A stretch of 64,000 bases of DNA from Hyphomicrobiales bacterium. GTDB lineage: Bacteria > Pseudomonadota > Alphaproteobacteria > Rhizobiales > Rhizobiaceae. The notes under the pieces are model-generated. The model worked only from the letters and a program-made list of their open reading frames with translations, did no database searches and had not been told where the DNA came from. The stretch is from the NCBI GenBank assembly GCA_900473045.1, contig UCKS01000032.1, positions 110,006-174,005 of the forward strand. Direction: 5' to 3'. This document shows positions 17,123 to 29,243 of this stretch, in pieces. A program made the position numbers and the translations under genes. Position 1 is the stretch's first letter. Each line of letters starts with the position of its first letter.

Positions 17123-17580
17123 GCAGTCCGGTCCGCGACCGGCAGCGCGTCCGCCGGTTCGTCGTCGTGACCACCAAAACCGTGCATCTTCAGAGCCCAC
17201 TGCAGGCCCACGACGCCGCCCTTGACCGGCTGCAACATGGCGAGCGAGCCGATGATGGTGATCGGCACCCAGATTGCCAGGTGGGCCCAGTTCGACATCG
17301 GCAGGATCATTTCCGTTGCCATGAAACCGCCAAGCACGATGTGACCCATGATGGTGACGACGATGTACGGTGGAAAGTCGTCGGCGCTGTGCCGGTCGAG
17401 CTGTTCGCCGCAGGACGAGCAGGCAGGGACCGTCTTCAGGAAGCGTCCGAACAGCTTGCCGCTGCCGCAGGCCGGGCACTTGTTCAAAAGCCCGCGCTTG
17501 ATCGATCGTCCAACGGGACGATCGGTTTCGCTTGTCTGCTCGAAGCGGACGATGTCCGGGGTGCTGCCAGTTGCCTGCAT
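17119..17580 (-). CDS. DUF983 membrane protein with zinc ribbon
   Basis: A 153-residue protein with an N-terminal zinc-ribbon-like segment (CPACGSGKLF and CSSCGEQ, four cysteines) followed by two membrane helices (about 80-100 and 105-125). This is the DUF983 family, common in alphaproteobacteria, with no firmly established role. Of several in-frame starts, the ATG at 17580 has GAGG at eight bases; the one at 17586 has it too close. The gene follows rnr by 45 bp and overlaps the NUDIX start by four bases, so it belongs to the topA-rnr transcript. Confidence 0.85.
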   Translation of the reverse strand: MQATGSTPDIVRFEQTSETDRPVGRSIKRGLLNKCPACGSGKLFGRFLKTVPACSSCGEQLDRHSADDFPPYIVVTIMGHIVLGGFMATEMILPMSNWAHLAIWVPITIIGSLAMLQPVKGGVVGLQWALKMHGFGGHDDEPADALPVADRTA

Positions 17581-17625
17581 GTCCATATCCTCAATCTGTG
17601 GACGCAAGGCAAATCCTCACGTCCT

Positions 17626-20001
17626 TTATCGCTTGCCGCGCGGTGGTCGCGTTCCCGGCATCTTGCGAGGGCCGCTGCGATCCCTGCGGCCGGACTTGTG
17701 GAAGGAGCGCGTTGCCGTCGGCATCTTACGTCCTTCGCTGATCATCTCGAAGCGCAGTGCGCCCGCGAGCGGCACAGCCTCCACCAGTTTGACGCGGATC
17801 TGATCGCCAAGACGATAACCAAGTCCGGTTTTTTCGCCGGAAAGGGCCTGATGGGCCTCGTCGTAGATGAAATAATCGCGTCCCAGCGTAGATATAGGTA
17901 CGAACCCGTCGGCGCCATAGGCGGGAAGAGTGACAAATAGTCCCGCCTTGGTCACGCCTGATATGCGCCCGTCGAATTCCTCGTTGACCCGGCCGCTGAG
18001 ATGATGGGCAATCAACCGGTCGACCGTATCGCGCTCGGCGGCCATCGCCCGGCGTTCGAACGTGGAAATCTCCGCTGCGATATCGTTGAGCGCAGCCTCC
18101 TCGGCCGGCGTGATGCCGCCTTCCCCAAGTCCCAGCGTACCGACCAGTGCACGATGCACGATCAGGTCGGCATAGCGGCGGATCGGTGAGGTGAAATGGG
18201 CATATTTCATCAGGTTGAGACCGAAATGGCCGATATTTTCCGGGCTGTAGATCGCCTGGCTCTGCGAGCGGAGCACCATCTCGTTGACCATCGTCTCGTA
18301 GGGTTTGTCGACAGCCTGCGACAGAATGCCGTTGAAATGGTTGGAACGCAGATTGCCGCCCTTGACGAGCGAGAGGTCAAGCGTCGCCAGAAATTCGCGC
18401 AATGTCTCCTGCTTGGCGAGCGACGGCGCATCGTGAACGCGGTAGACCAGCGGCTGGCGCTTGATCTCCAGCGTCTCGGCAGCCGCGACATTGGCCTGGA
18501 TCATCATCTCCTCGATCAGCTTGTGGGCATCGAGGCGATCCGGCACGAAGACGCGGTCAACGGTGCCGTCGTCTTTGAGAACGATCTTGCGTTCGGGCAT
18601 GTTGAGTTCGAGCGGTTGGCGTCGTTCGCGGCCGCGCGTTAGGATCGCATAGGCGTTCCACAGCGGCTTCAGGATAGGCTCCAGCAATGGGCCGCTCTGG
18701 TCGTCAGGATTGCCGTCGATCGCCGCCTGCGCCTGATTGTAGGAGAGTTTTGCGGCGCTCTTCATCATGATGCGATGGAACGTATGTCCGGCCTTGCGGC
18801 CTTCCTTCGAAAACCGCATGCGCACGGCGAGAGCAGGACGGTCGACGCCCTGCTTCAGCGAGCACAGTTCATTGGAGATCCGCTCCGGAAGCATCGGCAC
18901 GACGCGGTCGGGGAAATAGACGGAATTGCCGCGCTTGGCCGCTTCATGATCGAGCGCAGATTTCGGCCGCACATACCAGGAGACATCGGCGATCGCGACG
19001 GTGACGATGACGCCGCCTTCATTATCCGGCGATGGATCGGGTTCGGCATGAACAGCGTCGTCATGGTCCTTGGCGTCGGCAGGATCGATGGTGATCAACG
19101 GCAGTGAACGCCAGTCTTCGCGGTGCGACATGGTTGCCGGACCGGCAGCATCCGCTTCCTTGATGACGCTATCGGGAAAGATATAGGGAATGCCATGGGC
19201 ATGGATGGCGATCATCGAGATCGCCTTTTCGGTGGCAACCGATCCGATCACGGTCTTGACGGCTGCGCGCGGCAGACCGAAGCGGCCGGAGCGGACGATT
19301 TCGACCTCGACCAGGTCGCCGTCCTTGGCCGGTCCCTGATGCTCGGCATCGACCTGCATTTCCTCGCCACGCTTCTCGATCGGCATGATCCGGCCGCCGC
19401 CATCCGGCGACGCGCGAAAGACACCCAGCGCTGCGTTGTTGTTGCGCTTGCGGTCGAGCACCTTGATGATGCGCGCCGTATAGGCGGGGCCACCGCGATC
19501 CTTGGCTGGAAAAATCTTGGCCAGAACCCGGTCGCCGATGCCGCCGACGGGCATCTTGCCCTTCGACTGGCCGACACTCGATTGACGGATCGACACGGCG
19601 GGGGCAACGCCCGCGTCATCCGGCCATTCGGCCGGACGGCCGATCAGTTCGCCATCCTTGTCGCGGGTGGTGATGTCAAGAACGGCGACAGGCGGCAAGG
19701 CGCCGGGACGTACCAGCGAATTGCGCTTCTTTTCCAGAAGCCCGTCCTGTTCCATCTCGCGCAGCAGGGATTTCAGCTCGATGCGCGTTTCGCCCTTCAG
19801 GCCGAACGCCTTGTAGATTTCGCGTTTCGACGCCTTGTCCGGGTTTTCCGAAATGAACCGCATCAGCACGTCGCGCGGCGGCACGGCGCCGTGAATGATC
19901 ACGGCGTCATCTGCGGGCATGATGACCTTCTTTCCCGCGCGTCCGATCCGGACTGCGGGTTTTCCGGGCCGTTCGGTTCGATCGCGCGGGTTTCTGGTCA
20001 C
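17626..20001 (-). CDS. rnr: Ribonuclease R
   Basis: Processive 3'-5' exoribonuclease for structured RNA. The 791-residue product has an N-terminal winged-helix-like region (about residues 40-95), cold-shock domains, an RNB catalytic domain with the metal-binding signature ITIDPADAKDHDDAV near residue 305, and a C-terminal S1 domain (GRISGVTKAGLFV near 690) with a basic tail rich in Arg and Lys. The GTG start at 20001 lies two bases after the topA stop, so the two are translated from one message. Ends 45 bp before DUF983. Confidence 0.96.
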   Translation of the reverse strand: MTRNPRDRTERPGKPAVRIGRAGKKVIMPADDAVIIHGAVPPRDVLMRFISENPDKASKREIYKAFGLKGETRIELKSLLREMEQDGLLEKKRNSLVRPGALPPVAVLDITTRDKDGELIGRPAEWPDDAGVAPAVSIRQSSVGQSKGKMPVGGIGDRVLAKIFPAKDRGGPAYTARIIKVLDRKRNNNAALGVFRASPDGGGRIMPIEKRGEEMQVDAEHQGPAKDGDLVEVEIVRSGRFGLPRAAVKTVIGSVATEKAISMIAIHAHGIPYIFPDSVIKEADAAGPATMSHREDWRSLPLITIDPADAKDHDDAVHAEPDPSPDNEGGVIVTVAIADVSWYVRPKSALDHEAAKRGNSVYFPDRVVPMLPERISNELCSLKQGVDRPALAVRMRFSKEGRKAGHTFHRIMMKSAAKLSYNQAQAAIDGNPDDQSGPLLEPILKPLWNAYAILTRGRERRQPLELNMPERKIVLKDDGTVDRVFVPDRLDAHKLIEEMMIQANVAAAETLEIKRQPLVYRVHDAPSLAKQETLREFLATLDLSLVKGGNLRSNHFNGILSQAVDKPYETMVNEMVLRSQSQAIYSPENIGHFGLNLMKYAHFTSPIRRYADLIVHRALVGTLGLGEGGITPAEEAALNDIAAEISTFERRAMAAERDTVDRLIAHHLSGRVNEEFDGRISGVTKAGLFVTLPAYGADGFVPISTLGRDYFIYDEAHQALSGEKTGLGYRLGDQIRVKLVEAVPLAGALRFEMISEGRKMPTATRSFHKSGRRDRSGPRKMPGTRPPRGKR

Positions 20002-20003
20002 GT

Positions 20004-22694
<2,691 letters not shown>

Positions 22695-23046
22695 GGTCAT
22701 ATTCTCAAAGCAACCGTTCAAAGCTGTGCCAGGCCGGGGAGAGGCGGCACAATGGGAAATATCGATGCCCCGACATGGACAGGGATTCGTCTGCGGTCAA
22801 GTGCCGGGTCCAAAATAAGCCGCCACAACGTAATACAACCTATGAGAGATTACGTTTTTATTGCAATTAAAGATAAATGCGATATCGTCTTTGAAGTGTA
22901 GTTTCCATCGCGCTGGGAACGGTCAGGAAGCCATGCTTCCGGGCGCGTGCCTTGCGCTGGTAATGGGCACGACCGAACGGTGTTGTTCCGCTCGACCAAT
23001 ATGTGCCTGTCACGGGCGGATCTTGAATGCAGCACAGGGGAAACCG
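22695..23046. other. Divergent promoter region of topA and the small gene
   Basis: No gene seen. A plausible plus-strand promoter is TTGCAA (22861-22866), 16-bp spacer, TATCGT (22883-22888), inside a locally AT-rich patch. A perfect hairpin GGAAGC-CAT-GCTTCC lies at 22926-22940 in the presumed leader of the small gene, and a looser TGTGCC/GGCACA repeat lies closer to topA. Confidence 0.4.
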
Positions 23047-23304
23047 ATGATTCCGAATTCAACGGGGGCCGGCAAGAAAGAAGCGCAGGCTCGTGAAAAG
23101 GTCGCCTATATCCGGCACATGCTGGGCGAGCTGCGTGGCGTCGCCGCCAACGAGGGCGCCGACATGCTGTGCTACCTGATCGAAATGGCTTTTGTCGAGG
23201 CCGGCGATATCCTGTCCGGTAAAAGACAGTTGTCATTCTCCAATGCTGAGGGAAACAAGGCCGCCGGGATGCCGGTGAAGCCGCCCGGCAAGGTCCAGTT
23301 CTAA
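23047..23304 (+). CDS. Small protein of the MLCYLI family, copy 1
   Basis: An 85-residue protein with AGGGGA seven bases before the ATG. Its core [15 protein letters not shown] is nearly the same as DQMLCYLIDMALHEA in the 49-residue protein at 58582, and a weaker helix upstream also lines up (IRHMLGELR against IVDLLESAK). Both look like short amphipathic helical proteins without signal peptide. This copy adds a basic Gly/Pro-rich C-terminal tail of about 30 residues. That tail is encoded in the 72 bp that overlap the end of dprA on the opposite strand. Function unknown; I recall similar short proteins in Rhizobiaceae but cannot name a family. Confidence 0.7.
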   Translation: MIPNSTGAGKKEAQAREKVAYIRHMLGELRGVAANEGADMLCYLIEMAFVEAGDILSGKRQLSFSNAEGNKAAGMPVKPPGKVQF

Positions 23305-24384
23305 AAGCACGAGATAGACGGCGGACGCCGAAAGGCCGGTATGGCGGATGATGTCATCGACTTCCACAGGTGTCGGGCCAAGCGCATCGGTGATCCGCGC
23401 GCGATCATTCTCATTCGGTGGCGGCTCCATTGGGCCGGTATCGCGTTCACCCGGCTCCTCTGCCTGGGGTGGCGGGACCAGGTCGATGCGGCTGAGTGGT
23501 GCGAGCGCCTGCAGGATATCCTGCGCTTCCGTCGTAACGGTTGCGCCATCCTTCAAAAGCCCGTTGGTGCCATGACAGCGCGGATCGAGCGGCGAGCCGG
23601 GCACGGCAAACACCAGCCGGCCGAAATCGGCGGCATAGCGCGCCGTAATCAGAGACCCTGACCGGGACGCGGCTTCGACGACGGCAAGGCCGAGGCTGAC
23701 GCCGGCAATCAACCGGTTGCGGCGCGGGAAATCACGGGCACGCGGCTCCCATCCGAACGGCATCTCGCTGATCGCCAGGCCATTACCCTCAGTGATCTCG
23801 TCCAGAAGGCCGATATTTTCGGGCGGATAGGGCTGATCGAGGCCGCCGGCAAGCGCTGCAATCGTGCCGGTCTCCAGGCTGGCGTGGTGTGCTGCCGTAT
23901 CGATACCCCGCGCAAGCCCCGATATAATGGAGTATCCGGCGCGTCCGACATCACGGGCGATCATGGCTGCGAATTTCGTGCCGCTGATCGAGGCATTGCG
24001 CGAGCCGACGATGCCGAGGGAAGGGACGCTGCCTGTGACCGCGTTGCCCTTGACGGCCAGCAACGGCGGGGCGCCATCGATCTGGCGCAGGGCCGGAGGA
24101 TAGTCGGGCTCGCCGATGCCGATGAAGCGTGCACCGAACCGGTGGGCGGCAGCGAGTTCTTTTTCTGCTTCCGCCATCGAGGCAACGCGGATAGCGCGGG
24201 TCGAGCCGCCGCGCCGCGACAGTTCGGGCAGCATTTCAAGCGCTGTTTCGGCCGAGCCGAAATGATTGATGAGATCACGGAAGGTGGCAGGCCCAACATT
24301 GTCGCTGCGGATCAACCTCAGCCAGGCAATCCTTTGTCGTTCCGAAAGCGCAATACCGTTTCGTCCTGCGCCGCCGTCCGACAT
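23233..24384 (-). CDS. dprA: DNA-processing protein DprA
   Basis: Binds incoming single-stranded DNA and loads RecA during natural transformation; in rhizobia it is widespread even though competence is rarely seen. The 383-residue protein has an N-terminal helical region, a Rossmann-like domain with [12 protein letters not shown] (about residue 124), [13 protein letters not shown] and PRRNRLIAG, and a C-terminal winged-helix domain (about 310-375). The ATG lies in GGTGAC-ATG directly after the plsY stop, so plsY and dprA are coupled. Its last 72 bp overlap the convergent small gene. Confidence 0.94.
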   Translation of the reverse strand: MSDGGAGRNGIALSERQRIAWLRLIRSDNVGPATFRDLINHFGSAETALEMLPELSRRGGSTRAIRVASMAEAEKELAAAHRFGARFIGIGEPDYPPALRQIDGAPPLLAVKGNAVTGSVPSLGIVGSRNASISGTKFAAMIARDVGRAGYSIISGLARGIDTAAHHASLETGTIAALAGGLDQPYPPENIGLLDEITEGNGLAISEMPFGWEPRARDFPRRNRLIAGVSLGLAVVEAASRSGSLITARYAADFGRLVFAVPGSPLDPRCHGTNGLLKDGATVTTEAQDILQALAPLSRIDLVPPPQAEEPGERDTGPMEPPPNENDRARITDALGPTPVEVDDIIRHTGLSASAVYLVLLELDLAGRLHRHPGGLVSLSIGE

Positions 24385-24390
24385 GTCACC

Positions 24391-25005
24391 TTATCCTTTT
24401 TCCCCGATCCGGCCTTCCGTGCCGGCCAAAAGCCGCTCGATATTCGCCCGGTGCTTGATCCAGGTGATGATGCTCATCACCACGAACAGCAGTCCGATCT
24501 TTCCGTAGCCCGTTGCCAACAATACAACCGGAACGACAAGCGTTGCAACCAGTGCCGAAAGGGAGGAATAGCGGGTGATCTTGGCCATCGCCAGCCAGAT
24601 TGCGGCAAACAGCAGAACCATGATGGGGGCCAGCCCAAGCAGCACGCCGATATAAGTGGCGATGCCCTTGCCGCCCTTGAAACCGAGCCAGACGGGGTAG
24701 AGATGCCCGAGAAAGGCTGCGAAACCAGCGATAATGCCGGCCTCGATGCCCCAGCGTGAGGCAATTGCCGCTGCGGCAGTTCCCTTCAGGGCATCCAGCA
24801 ACAGTGTGGCGGCGGCCAGCTTCTTGTTGCCGGTGCGCAAAACATTGGTCGCACCGATATTGCCGGAGCCGATCTTGCGCACATCACCCAGCCCGGCCAT
24901 GCGGGTAAGGATCAGGCCGAAAGGGATCGAGCCGAGCAGATAGCCGAAGATCGCAGCACCGGCCGTCAGCGCCAGCCCAAGTTGCCAGGAAAATATGTCA
25001 GACAC
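24391..25005 (-). CDS. plsY: Glycerol-3-phosphate acyltransferase PlsY
   Basis: Membrane enzyme that transfers the acyl group from acyl-phosphate to glycerol-3-phosphate, the first step of phospholipid synthesis. The 204-residue protein has five hydrophobic segments and the conserved loops [17 protein letters not shown] and [10 protein letters not shown]. The start is a GTG with GGGGAGG six bases upstream. The stop is six bases before dprA. A RIME-like repeat separates it from pyrC. Confidence 0.95.
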   Translation of the reverse strand: MSDIFSWQLGLALTAGAAIFGYLLGSIPFGLILTRMAGLGDVRKIGSGNIGATNVLRTGNKKLAAATLLLDALKGTAAAAIASRWGIEAGIIAGFAAFLGHLYPVWLGFKGGKGIATYIGVLLGLAPIMVLLFAAIWLAMAKITRYSSLSALVATLVVPVVLLATGYGKIGLLFVVMSIITWIKHRANIERLLAGTEGRIGEKG

Positions 25006-25039
25006 CTATCGCCTCCCCAATTCCGCCTCGACGGATATT

Positions 25040-25151
25040 GCCCCTCGCTCTGACCCTCTCCCCGCAGGCGGGGTGAGGGAACGACGGAGTTTGCCGCAAA
25101 TCCTTCTCCCTGCTTGCGGGAAGAAGATGCCCGATAGGGCGTATGAGGGGC
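25040..25151 (+). repeat. RIME-like palindromic intergenic element, copy A
   Basis: A 112-bp mosaic of two imperfect palindromes (CTCTCCCCGC-AGGCGGGG and CTTCTCCCTG-C-TTGCGGGAAG) joined by ACGACGGAGTTTGCCGCA and ended by CCCGATAGGGCG-ATGAGGGGC. It matches copy B at 41657-41769 over its whole length in the same orientation. The layout fits the Rhizobium-specific intergenic mosaic elements known from this family; it fills the gap between plsY and pyrC. Confidence 0.88.
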
Positions 25152-25166
25152 AGCTCCGTCGCTTGA

Positions 25167-26456
25167 TTACAGCGAATGAACCAGTTTTCCCGCAACATAG
25201 GTTTGAACCGCCCGGCCGGTAAAGCGGGCATTTTCGAAAGGCGTGTTTTTCGAGCGGGAGACGATCGAGTCCTTTCCGAAAATCCAGGGTTCTTCCAGAT
25301 CGATCAGCGTGATGTCGGCCTTGGCGCCGGGTTTCAGCGTACCAGCATCGAGCCCGAAGATCTGCGCGGGCCGCGTCGACAGCGCATCGATCAGGCGCAT
25401 CAGGGGCACGGTGCCGCTGTGATGGAGCCGCAGGGCGGCAGCCAGCAGTGTCTCCAGCCCGATCGCGCCATCGGCGGCATCGGCAAACGGCAGTCGCTTG
25501 GTATCGACATCCTGCGGATCGTGCGACGAAACGATGATGTCGATGGTGCCATCGGCAAGTGCCTGCACCATCGCGACGCGATCGTCTTCGCCACGCAACG
25601 GCGGCGACAGCTTGAAGAAGGTACGGTATTCGCCGATATCGTTCTCGTTCAGCGTCAGATGGTTGATCGAGATGCCGCAGGTGACGTTGGCGCCGCGCTT
25701 GCGGGCAGTGGCGATGGCCTCGGCCGATTCCGGCAGCGAGATTTTTGCCGCGTGATAGGCGCCCTTGGTCAGGCCGGCGATGCGCAGGTCGCGCTCCAGC
25801 GGAATGATCTCGGCTTCGCGCGGCACGCCGGAAAGGCCGAGCCAGCTGGCCAGCAACCCTTCGTTCATGACGCCATCGGCACCAAGATACCTGTCGCGGG
25901 TCTCGAGCGAGATCACGGCGCCGAATTCGCGGGCATAGGTCATGGCGCGGCGAAGGACGAGCGTGTCATGCACCGGGCGGCGGCCATTGGTGAAGCAGAC
26001 AGCGCCGGCTTCGCGCAACAGGCCGAATTCGGTCATCTCTTCGCCGTCGAGATGCTTGGTCAGCGCCGCTGCCGGGTAGACATTGATCAGCGCCTTGTCG
26101 CGCGCCGTCTTCTGGACGAACTGCACCAGCGCGATATCGTCAATCACTGGATCGGTATCCGGCATGGTGATGATCGAGGTGACGCCGCCGGCAGCCGCAG
26201 CCCGCGATGCGGATTCGATGGTCTCGCGATATTCGCCGCCGGGTTCGCCGACGAAAACGCGGGCATCGACCAGGCCGGGCACGGCGAGCAGGCCGGTGCA
26301 GTCCTTGATTTCGGTGCCTGCGGGGACGCCCTGTTTCCGGGCGGAGGCTCCAGCGGCAACGATCAGGCCGTTTTCGACGATGATATCGCCGGTCTCATCG
26401 AGATTGCGCGAGGGGTCGATGATGCGCAGGTTTTTCAGGATAAGGGCGTTGCTCAT
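25167..26456 (-). CDS. pyrC: Dihydroorotase-like protein without metal-binding His pair (PyrC' type)
   Basis: A 429-residue amidohydrolase-fold protein annotated as dihydroorotase by overall similarity ([42 protein letters not shown]). The metal-binding DxHxHxR signature is replaced: at Asp64 the sequence reads D-A-R-V-F-V-G, so both histidines and the substrate-binding arginine are gone. The mid-protein metal His region reads SLETRDRY, also without histidine. It is therefore probably inactive, like the Pseudomonas PyrC' protein that is needed to assemble aspartate transcarbamoylase. Its start overlaps the pyrB stop by ATGA, supporting a structural role with PyrB. A genuine dihydroorotase should be encoded elsewhere. 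Confidence 0.85.
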   Translation of the reverse strand: MSNALILKNLRIIDPSRNLDETGDIIVENGLIVAAGASARKQGVPAGTEIKDCTGLLAVPGLVDARVFVGEPGGEYRETIESASRAAAAGGVTSIITMPDTDPVIDDIALVQFVQKTARDKALINVYPAAALTKHLDGEEMTEFGLLREAGAVCFTNGRRPVHDTLVLRRAMTYAREFGAVISLETRDRYLGADGVMNEGLLASWLGLSGVPREAEIIPLERDLRIAGLTKGAYHAAKISLPESAEAIATARKRGANVTCGISINHLTLNENDIGEYRTFFKLSPPLRGEDDRVAMVQALADGTIDIIVSSHDPQDVDTKRLPFADAADGAIGLETLLAAALRLHHSGTVPLMRLIDALSTRPAQIFGLDAGTLKPGAKADITLIDLEEPWIFGKDSIVSRSKNTPFENARFTGRAVQTYVAGKLVHSL

Positions 26457-27394
26457 GTGCGTGGCCCCTGATTCTGCGAAAGAAGAAGTGTTTCCATCAC
26501 CGCCATGCGCACGGCAACCCCCATCTCGACCTGCTGTTCGATGACGCTCTGCGGTCCATCGGCAATCTCCGAGGCGATCTCGACGCCGCGGTTCATCGGG
26601 CCGGGATGCATGACCAGCGCGTCGTCCTTGGCGGCTTTCAGCTTTTCGGCATCGAGACCGTAATAGCGGAAATATTCGCGCACCGAGGGCACGAAGGAAC
26701 CGGCCATGCGCTCGCGCTGCAGCCGCAGCATCATCACCACGTCGGCATCCTTCAGGCCTTCTTCCATCGAATGGTAGACCTCGGCGCCCATGTCGGCGAT
26801 GCCGGAGGGGAGAAGCGTTGCCGGAGCGACCACACGGACGCGGGCGCCCATCTGGTTGAGGAGCAGGATATTGGAGCGGGCAACGCGTGAATGCAGTACG
26901 TCGCCGCAGATCGCGACGATGATGCGCGACAGCTTGCCCTTGGCACGGCGGATGGTCAGCGCGTCGAGCAGCGCCTGGGTCGGATGCTCGTGCTGGCCGT
27001 CGCCGGCATTGACGACGGAGCAGGAAACCTTTTGAGCAAGCAGGGCGGCGGCACCGGCCGACGAGTGGCGCACGACCAGTACATCCGGGTGCATCGCATT
27101 CAGCGTCATCGCCGTATCGATCAGCGTTTCGCCCTTCTTCACCGAGGAATTGCTGACCGACATGTTCATCACATCGGCTCCAAGCCGTTTGCCGGCAAGT
27201 TCGAAGGAGGATTGCGTCCGGGTCGAGGCTTCGAAGAACAGGTTGATCTGCGTCAGTCCGCGCAGCGTCGTGGTCTTCTTTTCTCTCTGGCGGGAAATCT
27301 TGACAGCTTCGTCGGCCCGGTCGAGCAGGAGCGTGATGTCCTGTTCTGTCAGGCCCTTGATGCCGAGCAGGTGGCGATGCGGAAAGAAATCCAT
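26453..27394 (-). CDS. pyrB: Aspartate carbamoyltransferase catalytic subunit
   Basis: Condenses carbamoyl phosphate with aspartate in the first committed step of pyrimidine synthesis. The 313-residue product has the carbamoyl-phosphate site STRT (residues 57-60), [11 protein letters not shown] and the C-terminal [16 protein letters not shown]. No pyrI regulatory gene is nearby. The ATG at 27394 has GAGG nine bases before it; the frame is open to 27508 but those residues do not look conserved. The gene overlaps the pyrC-like gene by four bases, so PyrB and PyrC' are made together. Confidence 0.95.
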   Translation of the reverse strand: MDFFPHRHLLGIKGLTEQDITLLLDRADEAVKISRQREKKTTTLRGLTQINLFFEASTRTQSSFELAGKRLGADVMNMSVSNSSVKKGETLIDTAMTLNAMHPDVLVVRHSSAGAAALLAQKVSCSVVNAGDGQHEHPTQALLDALTIRRAKGKLSRIIVAICGDVLHSRVARSNILLLNQMGARVRVVAPATLLPSGIADMGAEVYHSMEEGLKDADVVMMLRLQRERMAGSFVPSVREYFRYYGLDAEKLKAAKDDALVMHPGPMNRGVEIASEIADGPQSVIEQQVEMGVAVRMAVMETLLLSQNQGPRT

Positions 27395-27593
27395 GGGGAG
27401 CCGCCTCATTTGGTGAAGTTGCGTGGGTCTATAATGACTGCAGCGCCACCCGGCAAGGCAGACGCCGCGCAAACCGGCTCCATCCCCACGCTTTTGTGGC
27501 GATAACACACCGCGCGCAAATTGTTGCGGGAAGCAGCATTTATCGCGTGCCCGTCCTGTTCCTAAGCATAGGGACTTGGGTTAGAAACGCGGC

Positions 27594-29243
27594 ATGACTC
27601 TGAACCGTACCGAACAGAAATTAGCCGATCTGAACCAGCCGAAACCCTGGTCGGGGATCAATGCCTTCCGCTCAGACCCGTTGCTGGTCGATATCGCCGC
27701 GTCGATGCCGCGTCCGCTGCGCGACGATTTCGAAACGATCGGTCGCTATGTGACCTCGCCCGAGGCGCAGGATCTGGCGCGCATGGCCAATGAAGGCCTG
27801 CCGAAGCTGCGCACCCACGGGCCGCGCGGCGAGCGGCTGGACGTGGTCGAATTCCATCCGGCCTGGCACGCGCTGATGCGCCGCTCGGTGACATCGGGCC
27901 TGCATGCCTCGGCCTGGGAAAACATTGCCGATGAGCGCGGCCGCTCGCACAAGGCGCGGGCGTTGCGCTTCTACCTGACGGCGCAGCTCGAATGCGGCCA
28001 TCTCTGCCCGTTGACCATGACCAGCGCGTCAGTGGCTGCGATCTCCGCGTCGCCGGCCGTCCAGAAGGAGTGGGCGCCCAAAATCCTGTCGCGGAAATAC
28101 GATTCGTCCAACAGGCCATGGATGCAGAAAGCCTCCGTCACCATCGGCATGGGCATGACGGAAAAGCAGGGCGGCACGGATGTGCGCGCCAACACCTCGA
28201 CGGCTGAGCGGGTGGGCGAGGGCATCTACCGGCTGAACGGCCACAAATGGTTCATGTCGGCGCCGATGAGCGACGCCTTCGTGATGCTGGCGCAGACCCG
28301 CGACGGTCTCGGGTGCTTCCTCGTTCCGCGGCTTCTGGAAGACAGCTCGGCCAATGGCCTGCGCTTCCAGCGGTTGAAGGACAAGCTCGGCAACCGCTCG
28401 AATGCCTCCTCCGAGGTCGAGTTTTCCGATACGTTCGGCTTCGTCCTCGGTTCGCCCGATGCCGGCATCCGTACCATCCTCGACATGGTAACGCTGACGC
28501 GCCTCGATTGCTCGCTAGCCTCCGCCGGTATGATGCGGGCTTCGCTCGCCGAAGCCGTGCATCATGTGCGCGGCCGCAAGGTCTCCGGCAAGGCTCTGGT
28601 CGCCCAGCCGATGATGACGCGGGTGCTGGCCGATATGGCGCTCGACGTTGCCGCTGCCAGCGCATTGTCGTTCCGTCTCGCCGAAGCCTTCGACAAGGCC
28701 CGCGACAGTGCCGAGGATGCGGCCTATGCGCGGATCATGACGCCGGTTGCGAAATACTGGAGCTGCAAGATTGCACCGGCGCTGATTGCCGAGGCGATGG
28801 AATGTATCGGCGGCAGCGGTTACGTCGAGGAACGCCCGATCGCCCGGCATTATCGCGAAGCCCCGGTCAATGCGATCTGGGAAGGCTCCGGCAATGTCAT
28901 GGCGCTGGACGTTCTCAGAGTGCTGACCCGTGGCAAGGACCTGTTCGAACTGCTGTTCCAGGTGATCAGCCGCGATCTCGGCCCCTCCGCCAAGAAGACC
29001 GTCGATGTGCTGCGGGCGGCGATGTCGCTTTGCGAGCGCGACGAAGGGGCAGCCCGCATGCTGGTCGAACAGCTGGCACTGGCTGCCGCTGCCGCCGAAC
29101 TTTACCGGCTGGGGGCAGGGCGGATCGCCGATGCGTTCCTGGAATCGCGGCTGGCCGCCGGCTGGCGCTCGACCTATGGCATGCTCGATTCGCGGTTTGA
29201 TTCCGCCTATATCGTCGATCTGCTCTATCCGGCGGCGATATAG
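27594..29243 (+). CDS. AidB-like acyl-CoA dehydrogenase
   Basis: A 549-residue flavoprotein of the acyl-CoA dehydrogenase superfamily. Visible hallmarks are the FAD-binding segment MGMTEKQGGTDVRANT, LNGHKWFMSAPM, and the late block AMECIGGSGYVEE followed by WEGSGNVMALDVLR. The long N-terminus and sequence pattern fit the AidB subfamily, in E. coli part of the adaptive response to alkylating agents, though its true substrate is uncertain. No clear ribosome-binding site is seen before the ATG. The last 19 bp overlap the end of the convergent AEC transporter gene. Confidence 0.88.
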   Translation: MTLNRTEQKLADLNQPKPWSGINAFRSDPLLVDIAASMPRPLRDDFETIGRYVTSPEAQDLARMANEGLPKLRTHGPRGERLDVVEFHPAWHALMRRSVTSGLHASAWENIADERGRSHKARALRFYLTAQLECGHLCPLTMTSASVAAISASPAVQKEWAPKILSRKYDSSNRPWMQKASVTIGMGMTEKQGGTDVRANTSTAERVGEGIYRLNGHKWFMSAPMSDAFVMLAQTRDGLGCFLVPRLLEDSSANGLRFQRLKDKLGNRSNASSEVEFSDTFGFVLGSPDAGIRTILDMVTLTRLDCSLASAGMMRASLAEAVHHVRGRKVSGKALVAQPMMTRVLADMALDVAAASALSFRLAEAFDKARDSAEDAAYARIMTPVAKYWSCKIAPALIAEAMECIGGSGYVEERPIARHYREAPVNAIWEGSGNVMALDVLRVLTRGKDLFELLFQVISRDLGPSAKKTVDVLRAAMSLCERDEGAARMLVEQLALAAAAAELYRLGAGRIADAFLESRLAAGWRSTYGMLDSRFDSAYIVDLLYPAAI

